Assembly: GCF_000373925.1 (NCBI RefSeq)
Contig: NZ_KB892780.1
Coordinates: 124-52,793 of the forward strand
Direction of reading: 5' to 3'
Length of the DNA stretch: 52,670 nucleotides
Origin: Actinopolymorpha alba DSM 45243
Lineage (GTDB): Bacteria > Actinomycetota > Actinomycetes > Propionibacteriales > Actinopolymorphaceae
Shown: piece after piece, positions 8,327 to 17,690 of the stretch
How positions within the stretch are numbered: the stretch's first letter is position 1
Layout: every line of letters starts with the position of its first letter
Notes under the pieces: generated by a model
The model's database searches: none
The model's input: the letters and a program-made list of their open reading frames with translations, nothing else
What the model was told of the DNA's origin: nothing
Program-made: the position numbers and the translations under genes

Positions 8327-9648
8327 GGAAGCTCCACGCGTAGCAGTGTCGGGCCGCCGACCGGGCTGGACAGCAGCATTCTGCCGCCGGTGACCGCTAC
8401 CCGGTCGGCCAGCCCGGTCAGACCGGTGCCGCGGCTTGGGTCAGCGCCACCGTGACCGTTGTCGCTGATCTCGACCGTGAGCATGGTGCCGTGCTGGCGT
8501 ACGGTCACAGCCGCGCTGGTGGCGTCGCTGTGCTTGGCGACGTTGGTCAATGCCTCGGCCGCCACGAAGTACGCCGTGTTCTCAATCTGGTTGGGCGGCC
8601 TGGCGGGCAACTGGGCCTTGACGGTCACCGGGATGGGTGACTGGTCGGCCAGTTCGTCGAGGGCGGCGGGCAGGCCGAGGTCGGTCAGGATCTGCGGCTG
8701 GATGCCGTGGATGAGCTGGCGTAGCTCGGCCATCAGCTGCTTGGCCTGTTCGTGCGCCGCGGTGACGCTTTCGGCAGCGGACGAGTCGGGCGGCAGGTCG
8801 AGCCGGGCCAGCCCGAGTCTCAGGGTGAGGCTGACCAGTCTCTGCTGGGCGCCGTCGTGCAGGTCTCGTTCGATACGGCGGCGCTCGGCCTCGAAGGCGT
8901 CCGCGAGCCGCGCACGGGAGCGCGACACCTCGACGAGCTCCGCACGCAACTGTTCGGTGGTTTCGCCCAGCAGAAGGGCGCGCGCCACCGCTGCGTGTGC
9001 GCCGGCCAGCAGGGTCCACAGGTAGGGAACCAGCGGGAGCAACAGAACACCGACGATCACGTACGGCGGCGTCTGCCCGACCGTCGCTGCCGTGCCGAAG
9101 CCCAGCGCCACCGGGCTATCACCCGGCTGTTGTGCCAGTACCAGGAGTGGACTCACGAGGAACGTGCCGACCAGAGGTACGGCGAGCAGCGCGGCGATCG
9201 ACAGTACGGGTGCCAGCGTGGCCAGCAGACAGGCGTAGCCGACCTCGCGCCAGGTGGCCGGGTCGGCGTAGCGGTCTCGCAGCCACGACACCAGCCCAGC
9301 AGGCGCCGGTGCGCGGTGAATGCTCACGGCTGGTCGGTTGTCCACCATGCGCAGACGGTTACGTTCCAGCCTGGCCAGTGGCGGAGCGATCAGTGGCCCG
9401 AGCGCGCCGGTCAGTGCGGCCGCGAACAGGACCATGAACACGATTACGCCGGCCTGGTAGCCACCTTCCGTCAACCGTGCGACGAGCACCAGCCAGGGAA
9501 TCGCCAGCACCACGAACGCCGCAAGCGCCACCGGCAAGGTCGTGAGTAGGTAGCCCGCGGACCGCCACGGCCAGCTACTGGCCAGGAGCCGACGGCAGGT
9601 GAGGGCCTCCAGTGCCGTCTGCGGGTTACCTGTGCGCACGCCCATCAC
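8296..9648 (-). CDS. Membrane sensor histidine kinase, HisKA_3 type
   Basis: This 450-residue protein has four to six hydrophobic segments (about 33-57, 65-90, 138-172, 195-222), arranged as in actinobacterial kinases with a membrane sensor domain, then a HisKA_3 dimerisation domain with the phospho-acceptor His264 in [15 protein letters not shown] and an HATPase_c domain with [14 protein letters not shown] (N box) and SDNGHGG (G1). It autophosphorylates and passes phosphate to the regulator encoded downstream with a 31-base overlap. The start is GTG 9648, with an ATG one codon later as an alternative. The signal is probably membrane or envelope stress, which is an inference from the absence of an extracellular domain. 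Confidence 0.92.
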   Translation of the reverse strand: MMGVRTGNPQTALEALTCRRLLASSWPWRSAGYLLTTLPVALAAFVVLAIPWLVLVARLTEGGYQAGVIVFMVLFAAALTGALGPLIAPPLARLERNRLRMVDNRPAVSIHRAPAPAGLVSWLRDRYADPATWREVGYACLLATLAPVLSIAALLAVPLVGTFLVSPLLVLAQQPGDSPVALGFGTAATVGQTPPYVIVGVLLLPLVPYLWTLLAGAHAAVARALLLGETTEQLRAELVEVSRSRARLADAFEAERRRIERDLHDGAQQRLVSLTLRLGLARLDLPPDSSAAESVTAAHEQAKQLMAELRQLIHGIQPQILTDLGLPAALDELADQSPIPVTVKAQLPARPPNQIENTAYFVAAEALTNVAKHSDATSAAVTVRQHGTMLTVEISDNGHGGADPSRGTGLTGLADRVAVTGGRMLLSSPVGGPTLLRVELPCNHNQPPFG

Positions 9649-9841
9649 GGTAACCGGCGGTGCGGGGTGAGTCCCGGTGGCTGGTTGTACGGATCAGGTA
9701 TGCCTGGCCCTACCTCCGTTTCGGTTCCTGGACGTAGTGATGTTCGGCCGGCTGGATGGTCATCTGGTGTCGCGGTCGGCGAGCTCGCGGCAGCGGTCGC
9801 CGCCGCAACTCCCCGTTACCGAACCGGAAGGAACCGGCCCG

Positions 9842-10849
9842 ATGTCGAGAACCAAGGGCCTTGTCACGTACCTACTGATCAGCTTCGGCGTGACCTGGAC
9901 CGTCGAGATCACCGCGCGTCTGATGGGTTTCTCGCTGGCGAATCCACTTGTGCAGATCCTGTCCCTCGGCTGGATCGCACCCGCCGCGGCGGCATTCATC
10001 GTCCGCCGCTGGGTGACGCGGGAGGGCTTCGCCGATGCCGGGCTGGCGCTACGGATGCGCACCGCCTGGCGCCACTACCTCGCGGCCTGGCTCGGCCCGC
10101 TGGCGTTCACCGTGGCCGCCGTCGGGGTGGCCGCGGCGCTGGGGCTGTGGCAGCCGACCCTTGCACCGCTGAACGATCTGATACCCGGGTTGCCCTGGTG
10201 GGCCTTCCTGGCCGTGCTGATGCTCGTGGTACCGCTGCTCGCTCCGGTCTACTGGGGCGAGGAGTTCGGCTGGACCAGCTATCTGCGGCTGAGGATATTC
10301 CCGGGGCGCCCACTGGCCGCGACCCTGGCCACCGGCTTGATCTGGGCGGTCTGGCACTACCCGCTGGCATTCCTCGGGTACATCGAATTCGGGAACGTGG
10401 CGCTGGGACTGCTGGTTTGGACGGTGTCGTTCCTGTGTCAGGAAATCATTCTCACCTGGCTGCGGCTACGCAGCGGCAGCATCTGGACCACCAGCGTCGC
10501 GCACGCCGGCAACAACATGACGCTCTCATTCCTGACCGGCATAGTGCTGGGCGGGACGATCGACGCCACTGTCAATATCGCCATCATGACCGCGCCGATG
10601 GTGGTGGTGGCCGGCTGGATTCTCCTCAGCGGCCGGTACGAGGCACAACCGCCGACCACGGCAGAGCGGAAACCTGAAACTCGATCCGTCCGACCAGGTA
10701 ATGGTGTGCGTGCGGAAGCTGATCTCCGGAATGCATCACCGCGTAGCGATCAATACCTGCCGATAGTCGATTCAACTCGCGCAGGCAGGCTGTTCAACGA
10801 AGGTCGGGATGCGTTCGCCACCCGTCACAGGGCTCCGGGTTGGCGATGA
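9842..10849 (+). CDS. CPBP family intramembrane metalloprotease
   Basis: This 335-residue multi-pass membrane protein carries the CPBP/CAAX-protease motifs: Glu140-Glu141 in YWGEEFGW, His172 in WAVWHYPLAF and His221 with Asn224 in VAHAGNN. These residues form the metal-dependent catalytic site within the membrane. Bacterial members are linked to bacteriocin immunity, surface-protein processing or regulated proteolysis; substrates are rarely known. The ATG at 9842 has GGAAGGA about nine bases upstream; the longer open frame back to 9677 lacks conserved character. It is divergent from the kinase gene and its 3' end overlaps the convergent AraC gene by 78 bases. Confidence 0.88.
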   Translation: MSRTKGLVTYLLISFGVTWTVEITARLMGFSLANPLVQILSLGWIAPAAAAFIVRRWVTREGFADAGLALRMRTAWRHYLAAWLGPLAFTVAAVGVAAALGLWQPTLAPLNDLIPGLPWWAFLAVLMLVVPLLAPVYWGEEFGWTSYLRLRIFPGRPLAATLATGLIWAVWHYPLAFLGYIEFGNVALGLLVWTVSFLCQEIILTWLRLRSGSIWTTSVAHAGNNMTLSFLTGIVLGGTIDATVNIAIMTAPMVVVAGWILLSGRYEAQPPTTAERKPETRSVRPGNGVRAEADLRNASPRSDQYLPIVDSTRAGRLFNEGRDAFATRHRAPGWR

Positions 10850-11686
10850 CACCGGCCACGCGACGTCGTCAATCGCGAGCCACGGCGCGATGGCCACGGC
10901 CGTGGGCGTAAGCCCGGCGAACGCCTTGACCTCGCGGTGGAGGTGGGACTGGTCGACGTAGCCGCTCTCGGTGGCAACTCTGGCGGGGGCGTGACCCGCC
11001 GCGAGAAGGTGGGCCGCGTGGTCGAACCTCACCAGTCGGGCCGCGCGTTTGGGTGTGATGCCGAGCTGGGACCGGAAGCGGGACCACAGTCGTTTGCGGC
11101 TCCAGCCGACCTCGTCCGCCAAACCGTCGACCCGTACCCGCCCCCGGCTGGTGACCGTCCGCCGCCAGGTGTGGGCGACCTCCGGATCGACCTGTGGGCG
11201 ACCGCCCAGCCGTCGACCGAGGATTTCCGCCGCGATCGCGAACCGTTCGTCCCACGACGCGGCGGCGCGCAGCCTGTCCTCGGTTCGCCCGGCGTCGCGG
11301 CCCCAGACATCCTCGAGGGATACCACCGTCCCGCTGAGCTCGGTCGATGCGCTGAGCACCGCAGCCGCCGCGACTGGCTCCAGCCGGATCTGGAGGCACT
11401 CGCCCGTCCCCCGGCCAGTTGCCCGAAGGTCGCCGGGGAGGAGCCCGACGACGACACTGCCGCGCTCGTGCCGGCCATGCGTGTCGTAGACGAGGCCCTC
11501 CCCCTCGCTCAGGTCGATGAGCAGGGTGACGGATGGGTGCACGACCATGGCGATGTCCACGACTGGTGCTGGGACACGTTGGCGGAACCCGGCCATGCTG
11601 ATCCCCGGCAGCTGACCTGACGGGCGCGGGACTGCGACGTCCACGTCCGACCACGCCCAGCCGGCGGGTGTCCCGGTCGACAGCAC
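10772..11686 (-). CDS. AraC family transcriptional regulator
   Basis: This 304-residue protein has a C-terminal AraC-type DNA-binding domain at about 185-275 (LADEVGWSRKRLWSRFRSQLG, then ATESGYVDQSHLHREVKAFAGLTP, ). The N-terminal 150 residues resemble the ligand or oligomerisation domain of regulators with DUF6597-like sequences (PSVTLLIDLSEGEG). It starts with GTG at 11686, ten bases from the end of the alpha/beta hydrolase gene on the same strand, so the two may be co-transcribed with the hydrolase first. Its last 25 codons overlap the end of the convergent CPBP gene. The residues after 275 look like an unstructured tail. Confidence 0.85.
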   Translation of the reverse strand: MLSTGTPAGWAWSDVDVAVPRPSGQLPGISMAGFRQRVPAPVVDIAMVVHPSVTLLIDLSEGEGLVYDTHGRHERGSVVVGLLPGDLRATGRGTGECLQIRLEPVAAAAVLSASTELSGTVVSLEDVWGRDAGRTEDRLRAAASWDERFAIAAEILGRRLGGRPQVDPEVAHTWRRTVTSRGRVRVDGLADEVGWSRKRLWSRFRSQLGITPKRAARLVRFDHAAHLLAAGHAPARVATESGYVDQSHLHREVKAFAGLTPTAVAIAPWLAIDDVAWPVSSPTRSPVTGGERIPTFVEQPACAS

Positions 11687-11695
11687 ATGGCCAGT

Positions 11696-12532
11696 CTAGG
11701 GCTCAGGGATCACCGGCGGGGTGTCAGCGCCCGTTGCCGTGAAGCCCAGCAGCAGTTTGCTGGTCTCCTCGGGTGCTTCGAGCATGGGTACGTGCCCGAC
11801 GCCTGGCAACATCTCAACCCGCGCGCTCGGCACCGCGTCGTACTGGCGCGCCGACGACGGCTCCCAGCGGGGGTCGGCGGCGCCGAAGATCACCAGCACG
11901 GGGACGTCGAGGGTGGCGAGACGTTCGGGCACGCTCCGCTCGGCGATGTACGCGGTGTTGCGTTGCAGCACCGTCCTGAACGCGCGGTAGGTGATGCCCT
12001 TGAGATCGGCGATCGCGTCGACCGGGATGTCCACCGGGCGAGCGGTCGTCGCGTTTATCCCCTTGCGGATCATCGCGTCCGAACGTGCCGACCAGAGGAG
12101 GGGGCCGAGAGGCGGGCCCAACAGGACTCGAAGGATGAACGGCTGCGGAAGGAGCGCATCGAGGCTCGGGCCGGTGCTGATCAGCGTGAGCGAGCTCACC
12201 AGGTCGGGGCGCTGTTCGGCAAGCGCGGTGGCGTAGTAGCCGCCGCTGGAGTGCCCGGCCACGGCGACGAAACGAAGGCCGAGGTCGTCGAGCACCGCCG
12301 CCACCCGGCCCGCCTGCGCGGGCACGTCGTATGACGGCGGGGGCGGGGACTGGCCACAGCCCGGGAGGTCGACCCGGATGACGTGATGGTGGCCGGCCAG
12401 TGCCGGGACCACCGGGCTCCAGGAGGCGCCCGAGGCTCCCGATCCGTGGATGAGCAACAGCGGCGGCGCCTGCCGCGGGCCGTCGTGGACCACGTGCATC
12501 CCATGCGAATGCTTGACGTCGTACTCACTCAT
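11696..12532 (-). CDS. Alpha/beta hydrolase
   Basis: This 278-residue protein has a full alpha/beta hydrolase fold: oxyanion HGSGASG, nucleophile Ser in AGHSSGGYY, acid Asp in FGAADPRW and base His in GVGHVPML. Members hydrolyse esters, lactones, amides or epoxides; the substrate cannot be read from sequence. I start it at ATG 12532 (MSEYDVKH) rather than the longer frame from 12562. It is clearly paralogous to the hydrolase at 17691-18650: both share the order HG, GHSxGG, LLWxxRxDxxIR, MTYxAF or ITYRAF and LLPGVGHxPxLE. It precedes an AraC regulator by ten bases, so the pair may form a small operon. Confidence 0.9.
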   Translation of the reverse strand: MSEYDVKHSHGMHVVHDGPRQAPPLLLIHGSGASGASWSPVVPALAGHHHVIRVDLPGCGQSPPPPSYDVPAQAGRVAAVLDDLGLRFVAVAGHSSGGYYATALAEQRPDLVSSLTLISTGPSLDALLPQPFILRVLLGPPLGPLLWSARSDAMIRKGINATTARPVDIPVDAIADLKGITYRAFRTVLQRNTAYIAERSVPERLATLDVPVLVIFGAADPRWEPSSARQYDAVPSARVEMLPGVGHVPMLEAPEETSKLLLGFTATGADTPPVIPEP

Positions 12533-12561
12533 GCAGGGGATGATGCATGGGCTGCCGACCA

Positions 12562-12924
12562 TCAGTCTTGGACAAATGTCGTCGTGGAGTTGACGACCAC
12601 CAGGGGACGGTGATCCTCAGGCGGCCCGATGGCGGCGGCTGGCTGGCCGCAGCGGCGGACGGCCGTGCGGTAGCTGGTCCGGAGCAAAGGCCGGGTCGCT
12701 GGCAACGGCAGTCGCGGCCGGGTCGGCGAGCACATCCTGGTGTCGCGGACTTGGACTGCGGTGGTCCTCGGACTGGCGGTGCACCACAACAGCAGGACCA
12801 GTCCCGCAGCGAGTGGGCCGTGGGTGGCGATCCGGGAGGCCGAGACCTCGTTCGCGAGCAGGTCATGCACCGAGAACGCGGTAAGAACAGCCACGAAGCC
12901 CGTAAGGACCGGAAGCATCCCCAC
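12562..12924 (-). CDS. Hypothetical small membrane protein (doubtful)
   Basis: A 120-codon minus-strand frame opens with GTG-GGG-ATG and encodes two hydrophobic stretches ([14 protein letters not shown] and [16 protein letters not shown]) in its first 52 residues, which reads like a real small membrane protein. The rest is Arg/Pro-rich and looks like non-coding frame, suggesting a 3' frameshift or truncation. There is no clear ribosome-binding site. The stretch lies between the hydrolase gene and a sigma-factor remnant, a zone that has suffered deletions. I include it only as a possibility. Confidence 0.3.
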   Translation of the reverse strand: MGMLPVLTGFVAVLTAFSVHDLLANEVSASRIATHGPLAAGLVLLLWCTASPRTTAVQVRDTRMCSPTRPRLPLPATRPLLRTSYRTAVRRCGQPAAAIGPPEDHRPLVVVNSTTTFVQD

Positions 12925-12950
12925 CGTCGCCCGCGTACGCAGGGCAGGAA

Positions 12951-13124
12951 GACCTGGACCCCGAACGGCGTGAAGCGCTGGTGCTCACCCAGGTGCTCGG
13001 ACTGTCCTACGCCGAGGTGGCCGAAATCTGCGGATGCCCGATCGGCACCGTGCGCTCCCGCATCGCCCGCGCCCGCGACGACCTGCTACGCGCCGACGGC
13101 CAGCGTGAAGCCGGGGCGAGCTGA
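12951..13124 (+). pseudogene. C-terminal remnant of an ECF sigma factor (region 4)
   Basis: The plus strand encodes [18 protein letters not shown] followed by [18 protein letters not shown] and ARARDDLL, ending in TGA at 13122-13124. This is the sigma region 4 helix-turn-helix that contacts the -35 element. Region 2 and the start are missing, and upstream sequence has no matching frame, so this is the tail of a deleted gene. In intact actinobacterial loci a sigma factor of this kind often sits beside a four-helix copper-binding protein gene, as here, which suggests the pair was once a metal-response unit. Confidence 0.75.
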
Positions 13125-13147
13125 ACCACCGCCCGACAGACAACTGT

Positions 13148-13573
13148 CTACTTGCCGCGCGTGTTGGCACCGTGCAGGCCTTGGATGACTTGCCGGCATT
13201 GCTCGGCACAGCGCTGGGTGGCCTCCGAACAGATCCGGCAGTGCTCATGGTGAGCGGCGTGCTTGCCGCACGACTGCGTGCTGTGTTCGCAGGCGATCAC
13301 GCACGCCTCCAGTTGTGCGCTGAGTAGGGCGACGTCACCGTCGCGGGTGAGCACCCGGCGGGTCGTCGCGACCACGTCGGCGCAGTTATGGTCGCGGGCG
13401 ATGGCGTCACGCAGGTTCAATGCGTCGTCTCCGGCGAGCATCGCCGCTGCGCAGGCGGTGACGGCTTCCTCGCACTCCAGCATCGCGTCTACCGCGGCGG
13501 CCAGGCGGTCGCTGCTCACCTGGGGTACGAGCGTCAGGGCTGAACTGTCGAGCAGCTCGCGCGTGTGCGTCAT
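13148..13573 (-). CDS. Four-helix-bundle copper storage protein (Csp-like, DUF326)
   Basis: This 141-residue protein has ten Cys along predicted helices, in Cys-x6-Cys, Cys-x4-Cys and CRxC-type spacings (LECEEAVTAC, EACVIACEHSTQSCGKH, EHCRICSEATQRCAEQC). That pattern matches Csp proteins, whose four-helix bundle is lined by Cys thiols that store Cu(I). The absence of a signal peptide suggests the cytosolic Csp3 type. I start it at ATG 13573 (MTHTRELLD); the frame above is not conserved in character. It is convergent with the sigma-factor remnant. It probably buffers excess copper in the cytoplasm, with a copper regulator elsewhere. Confidence 0.85.
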   Translation of the reverse strand: MTHTRELLDSSALTLVPQVSSDRLAAAVDAMLECEEAVTACAAAMLAGDDALNLRDAIARDHNCADVVATTRRVLTRDGDVALLSAQLEACVIACEHSTQSCGKHAAHHEHCRICSEATQRCAEQCRQVIQGLHGANTRGK

Positions 13574-13806
13574 GACGGGTCTCCTGATGTCGAACGGTCG
13601 CTCCCCGTATACCCGCCTCGCACGTCGGCCACCCGGCAATCGACCACGCGTGCCCCAAGGGTGAGAGCTAAACGGATCGGCGTCCCCTCGGCCCCGAGTG
13701 CCGCTGCATCAGTCCTGAGATCGCGCGGAACTTTCGGGTGATGCGGCACGACTTACACGGAGAAGCTGTTCTGCGTTCGCGGAAGGAGTGAGACGCGAGG
13801 TGCACC

Positions 13807-14925
13807 TTGTCGGATAGCGGCACGGTTGTTGACGACACCGTCAAGACCGAGGCAGTAGCCGTACCCTCCCACAAGCCCGGAGCGCGCCGACGGGTCGGAT
13901 ACGTGGCGGGCGTATTCGTGCTGCTGCTCGTCCTTCTCCTCGGCGCCGTCGTGGTGCTGATCGCGCAGGGCTCGATCCCCATACCGATCAGCGAGGTACT
14001 ACGGATCCTCACCGGCCAGGAGGCCTTGACTGAGGTCCACCGGACCATCGTCATGGATGCCCGACTCCCCAAGGTCATCGCGGGGCTGCTGGCTGGTTCC
14101 GCACTCGCGGTCGGCGGGGCACAGATGCAGACACTGTTCCGCAACCCACTGGCTGATCCCTTCGTGCTGGGGGTCAGCTCCGGCGCCATCCTGGGCGCCG
14201 CCATCGTGATTCTGGGCACGAGTGGCGTCGGATGGCTTGCCGGGCTCGGTGTCGTCAGCCAGCTCGGGGTGACCGGCGCCGCGGTGGTGGGAGCCGCCGC
14301 CGTCCTGTTGATCGCGCTCGGCATCGCGAGGCGGATCGGCGACCCGGTCGTCGTGCTCGTCGTGGGTGTGATGCTCGGCTACCTGGCCGGGGCCATCGTG
14401 GATGTGCTCGTCTACTACACCGATCCTGAGCGGCTGCAGGCGCTGGCCGCCTTCACCCGCGGGTCGGTCCGCAACGTCACGTGGAGCGAGCTTCAGATCA
14501 TCACCGTCGCCTGCGTCTGTGTGCTCGGGCTCTCCTGCTTCCTCTCCCAGCCGTTGAACGCCCTCCTGCTCGGAGAGCGGTACGCCAGCAGCATGGGGGT
14601 CAATGTCCGCCAGGTCCATTTCCTGTCGCTCGCGAGCGTGGCGGTGCTCTCCGGCATCATCACGGCCTACTGCGGCGCAATCGGCTTCGTCGGTCTGGCC
14701 GCTCCGCACCTGGCGCGCGGTGTCCTACGCACCGCCGACCATCGGTCGGTTCTTCCGGCAAGCGCCCTTGTCGGGGCCGTTATCGTGCTCGTCGCCGAGT
14801 ACGTCGCCGGCGGCAACGGGCTCACCACCGTCTCGCTGCCACTGAATTCCGTCACCGCGTTCGTCGGCGCTCCCGTCATCCTCTGGGTGCTCCTTACCGG
14901 CCGAGCCAAGAGGCGGGTTGGATGA
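13807..14925 (+). CDS. FecCD-type siderophore ABC transporter permease
   Basis: This 372-residue protein has about ten hydrophobic segments after a 30-residue cytoplasmic start and carries FecCD hallmarks: LPKVIAGLLAGSALAVGG near residue 80, RNPLADPFVLGVSSGA and FVGLAAPHLAR near 290. It forms the membrane channel of a ferric-siderophore or cobalamin-type importer. The best start is TTG 13807 with GAGG upstream, since ATG and GTG candidates nearby are out of frame. The stop overlaps the next ATG as ATGA, placing it first in a permease, ATPase, binding-protein operon. A homodimer of this single permease is likely. Iron regulation is expected, but I did not find a clear iron box. Confidence 0.92.
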   Translation: MSDSGTVVDDTVKTEAVAVPSHKPGARRRVGYVAGVFVLLLVLLLGAVVVLIAQGSIPIPISEVLRILTGQEALTEVHRTIVMDARLPKVIAGLLAGSALAVGGAQMQTLFRNPLADPFVLGVSSGAILGAAIVILGTSGVGWLAGLGVVSQLGVTGAAVVGAAAVLLIALGIARRIGDPVVVLVVGVMLGYLAGAIVDVLVYYTDPERLQALAAFTRGSVRNVTWSELQIITVACVCVLGLSCFLSQPLNALLLGERYASSMGVNVRQVHFLSLASVAVLSGIITAYCGAIGFVGLAAPHLARGVLRTADHRSVLPASALVGAVIVLVAEYVAGGNGLTTVSLPLNSVTAFVGAPVILWVLLTGRAKRRVG

Positions 14926-16004
14926 GCGAAGTTCTCAAGCCGGCGCTGCAGGCCCTCGGGGTGACCGCAGGCTATCGCCGCCGTCGTCACCCTGCCGTCG
15001 CCGTTCTACAAGACCTCCAACTCGAAGCGCATCCCGGCGAGCTCATCACCCTGATCGGCCCCAACGGCGCCGGGAAGTCCACCCTGTTACGAACGCTGGT
15101 CGGAGCCCAACCACCGCTGGCCGGCAAGGTGCTGCTGGACGGTGTCGACCTCACAACGCTCTCGCCTCGGCGCCGCGCTCAACGGCTCGCCGTCGTACTA
15201 ACCGAACCAGTCGACGTGGGGCTGATGACGGTCGAGGCGGTGGTGGCGCTGGGCCGCATACCGTTCCGACCCTGGGCCGGCCGCGAATCGAAGCGGGACC
15301 GCGACGCCGTCGACCAGGCCCTTGCTGACGCCGGCGTCGAAGATCTGCGTCACCGCATGCTGAGTGACCTGTCCGACGGCGAACGGCAACGAGTCATGGT
15401 GGCGCGGGCGCTCGCGCAGGAGCCGGCGGTGCTTGTCCTGGACGAGCCCACGGCGTTCCTCGACGTCGCGCGCCGCATCGAGCTCGCGGCGATGCTCACG
15501 AAACTGACGACGACCACCGGCGCCGCGATCATCCTGTCCACCCATGACCTCGGGTTCGCGCTGCGTCGCGCCGACCAGGTGTGGCTGGTGGGCGGCGACG
15601 GGACCGTCACGGCCAGCGCGCCGGAGGATCTTGCCTACGACGGCGCCATTGCCCGCACTTTCGCCGGAGACAACATGTCCTTTGACGACGCCTCCGCAAC
15701 GGTAGTCGTCGCCGACGTTACCTCGGACGCGACAGTGCACGTGGTCGCCGACGGGCGGCTCAAGCTGTGGACCGAGCACGCCGTACGCCGGGCGGGCTGG
15801 GCCCTCACAGGGAACGCTTCCGGGCACGTCCTGCAGGTTGAGCCCGACAGTCCGTGCCGGTGGCGTCTCAACGGGACACACCTGCCGGCTGCTACGCACG
15901 CAGAGGGAGTGGGCTTCGACTCCCTCGTCGCCCATCTGCGTGGACGCGGCGCAGCGCGCAACGGGAAGGCACCCTCCCCGACGAGCAGGAGAGCACCACA
16001 GTGA
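14922..16004 (+). CDS. FecE-type siderophore ABC transporter ATPase with C-terminal extension
   Basis: This 360-residue ATPase has Walker A GPNGAGKST (46-54), signature LSDGERQR (about 150), Walker B VLVLDEPTA and the switch His in STHD. It powers uptake through the permease encoded just upstream. FecE proteins usually end near residue 260; this one has about 100 further residues (SATVVVADVTSDATVHVVAD and on), seen in a subset of actinobacterial and other homologues, with unknown role. It starts by ATGA overlap on the permease and ends by GTGA overlap on the binding protein, so the operon is tightly coupled. Confidence 0.93.
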   Translation: MSEVLKPALQALGVTAGYRRRRHPAVAVLQDLQLEAHPGELITLIGPNGAGKSTLLRTLVGAQPPLAGKVLLDGVDLTTLSPRRRAQRLAVVLTEPVDVGLMTVEAVVALGRIPFRPWAGRESKRDRDAVDQALADAGVEDLRHRMLSDLSDGERQRVMVARALAQEPAVLVLDEPTAFLDVARRIELAAMLTKLTTTTGAAIILSTHDLGFALRRADQVWLVGGDGTVTASAPEDLAYDGAIARTFAGDNMSFDDASATVVVADVTSDATVHVVADGRLKLWTEHAVRRAGWALTGNASGHVLQVEPDSPCRWRLNGTHLPAATHAEGVGFDSLVAHLRGRGAARNGKAPSPTSRRAPQ

Positions 16005-17224
16005 GAAGACCCATCAGATCGATCGCCGCGCTGCTGGCGCTGCCGATCGCCTTCACCGCATGCGGTTCGGCCTCAGACGACAGCACCCCACCAGGTAGTC
16101 GGACGAACGCGAACGGCTGCGTCACCGACTACGTCGAGGGGCGAGACTACTTCGCCGACAAGAGCACGGTGGAAGAGTCCGAGCTGTGGGACGTCACCTA
16201 CCACGACTCGTACAAGACGATCACGTTGACCGACACCGAGAACGCTCGCGGCGACAAGCTGGTCTACGTGCTCTACCAGTGCGGCACCCCGAAACCGCCG
16301 GCAACTGGCGATCTGGCCAACGCTCTCTTCGTCCAGGTCCCGGCCACCAACGTGTCAGTTACGTCGTTCAACGCTCTGGCCATGGTGGACCGGCTCGGCA
16401 AGAACGACACCATCACCGGACTCAGTGGTCAGCTCCTCGCCAACGGCGAGAAAGACCAGTGGTACGCCGGTGTCATCGATGACGCCGGCAAGCCGATGTC
16501 GATCGGCGAGTACACCGACCTCAACCGCGAAGCCATCCTCGGCCTACAGAACCAGATCATCCTCATGTCCGGCTTCGGGAAAGGCTTCGACGACATCACC
16601 AACGCCCGCGCCGCCGAACTGCCCGGCGTGAGCGTGTCCAACCGCATGGAGCGCCACGCCCTGGCCTCGGCGGAGTGGGTCAAGATGGTCGCAGCCTTCT
16701 ACAACGAAGAGGCCGCCGCGAACGCGGAGTTCAACAGCATCAAGACCCGGTTCAACAACGTGATGACCACCATCTCAGGCAAGGTCGACAAGCGCACTGT
16801 CGGTTACCTCTGCATCGCCGCTGAGCGGGGCTGCGAATTCATCTACGCCCACGGCAACGAAACTCTTGTAGGCCGTCTCTTCGCCCAGTTTGGCGCCACC
16901 AACGTCTTCGCACCGAACAACGACGAGCTCAACGGGCGCGCCTACGACCTCGAGGAATCGATCGGCACCGGCACAGACGCAGACTTCCTCATCGTCTACG
17001 ACCCGATGTCGGCGACGCTGAACACGTTGAAGTCTGACGAACGCATGATGCGTTTCCAGCCCTTCGCGGAAAAGAACTTCATCGCCGGCGTCGACAAGAA
17101 CTTCGAGGAGTGCCGCGCCAAGACGTACCTTGACGTCGACGTCCTCATCCGGGATTTCGCCCTCGGACTCGCCCCAGACCTGTTCCCCGAAACCCAGGGC
17201 ACCTGCTTCGTGCGTTCCCCGTGA
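16001..17224 (+). CDS. Iron-siderophore ABC transporter substrate-binding lipoprotein
   Basis: This 407-residue protein starts with GTG overlapping the ATPase stop. Residues 1-20 form a lipoprotein signal (RRPIRSIAALLALPIAFTAC) with Cys at the lipobox, so it is anchored outside the membrane. The body has the two-lobed periplasmic-binding-protein pattern: LPGVSVSNRMERHALASAEW with Glu-Trp before a long connecting helix, then GYLCIAAERGCEFIYAHG and the second lobe. The genome context and permease class support ferric siderophore or haem-type binding. It then overlaps a truncated MFS gene by GTGA. Confidence 0.88.
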   Translation: MRRPIRSIAALLALPIAFTACGSASDDSTPPGSRTNANGCVTDYVEGRDYFADKSTVEESELWDVTYHDSYKTITLTDTENARGDKLVYVLYQCGTPKPPATGDLANALFVQVPATNVSVTSFNALAMVDRLGKNDTITGLSGQLLANGEKDQWYAGVIDDAGKPMSIGEYTDLNREAILGLQNQIILMSGFGKGFDDITNARAAELPGVSVSNRMERHALASAEWVKMVAAFYNEEAAANAEFNSIKTRFNNVMTTISGKVDKRTVGYLCIAAERGCEFIYAHGNETLVGRLFAQFGATNVFAPNNDELNGRAYDLEESIGTGTDADFLIVYDPMSATLNTLKSDERMMRFQPFAEKNFIAGVDKNFEECRAKTYLDVDVLIRDFALGLAPDLFPETQGTCFVRSP

Positions 17225-17376
17225 CGCCAGCGTGCCGGCTCGCGGTGCTCGATCGCGCCCTCACGGCAACGAGCCTCGGCGTGCTTCTGGCCGCCCGCAC
17301 GGCGGGGTTCCTCGCGGCGGTGCCCATCAGCGAAGTCGTCGCCGACCGCTACTCCCGCCGCCGCGTCATGTTGTGA
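17221..17376 (+). pseudogene. MFS transporter fragment at the end of the siderophore operon
   Basis: A 51-codon frame starts with GTG overlapping the stop of the binding protein and encodes LAVLDRALTATSLGVLLAAR then VVADRYSRRRVML before TGA. This is the TM2 region and cytoplasmic motif A (G-x-x-ADR-x-x-RR) of an MFS exporter of the EntS-like type. Both ends of a normal 400-residue protein are missing. Such an exporter beside a siderophore importer would fit siderophore export or release. The overlap start suggests the operon was once longer and lost its 3' part by deletion. Confidence 0.65.
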
Positions 17377-17690
17377 CCGCGCACGTGTCCTTTATCGTCA
17401 CGCTGGGGTGGTTCGCATGATGAGAGCCGCTATCGCGGCGATGGATGTCGACCCCAACCCTGCGGAGGGAGAGCGCGAGTTCGCTGATGCGCTGCCCGGC
17501 CGCTTCGGCGCTGTGGGGCAGGTCGGTGGGCCGCATCGTCACACGCTAGGCGAGCCGACTGATCGGAACATTCGTCCAAGCCACCGGCACGCACCGGCGG
17601 CGACAGTGGGCTCATGCCTATTCTTCCGGCACTCGACAACTCGGCCAGTTCGACGACACCAATCCGCGGGCTCCTGACTGGGAGCCGCAC
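17377..17690. other. Intergenic stretch, no supported gene
   Basis: Between the MFS fragment and the next hydrolase, frames on both strands lack conserved character and good starts. The region probably contains the deletion scar of the MFS gene and the promoter of the hydrolase at 17691. No hairpin strong enough to call a terminator was seen. Confidence 0.4.

Noticed and set aside
13125-13147. Small hairpin GACAG-ACAA-CTGTC between the sigma remnant and the Csp gene
   Set aside because: A five-base stem is too weak to call a terminator in DNA this rich in G and C.
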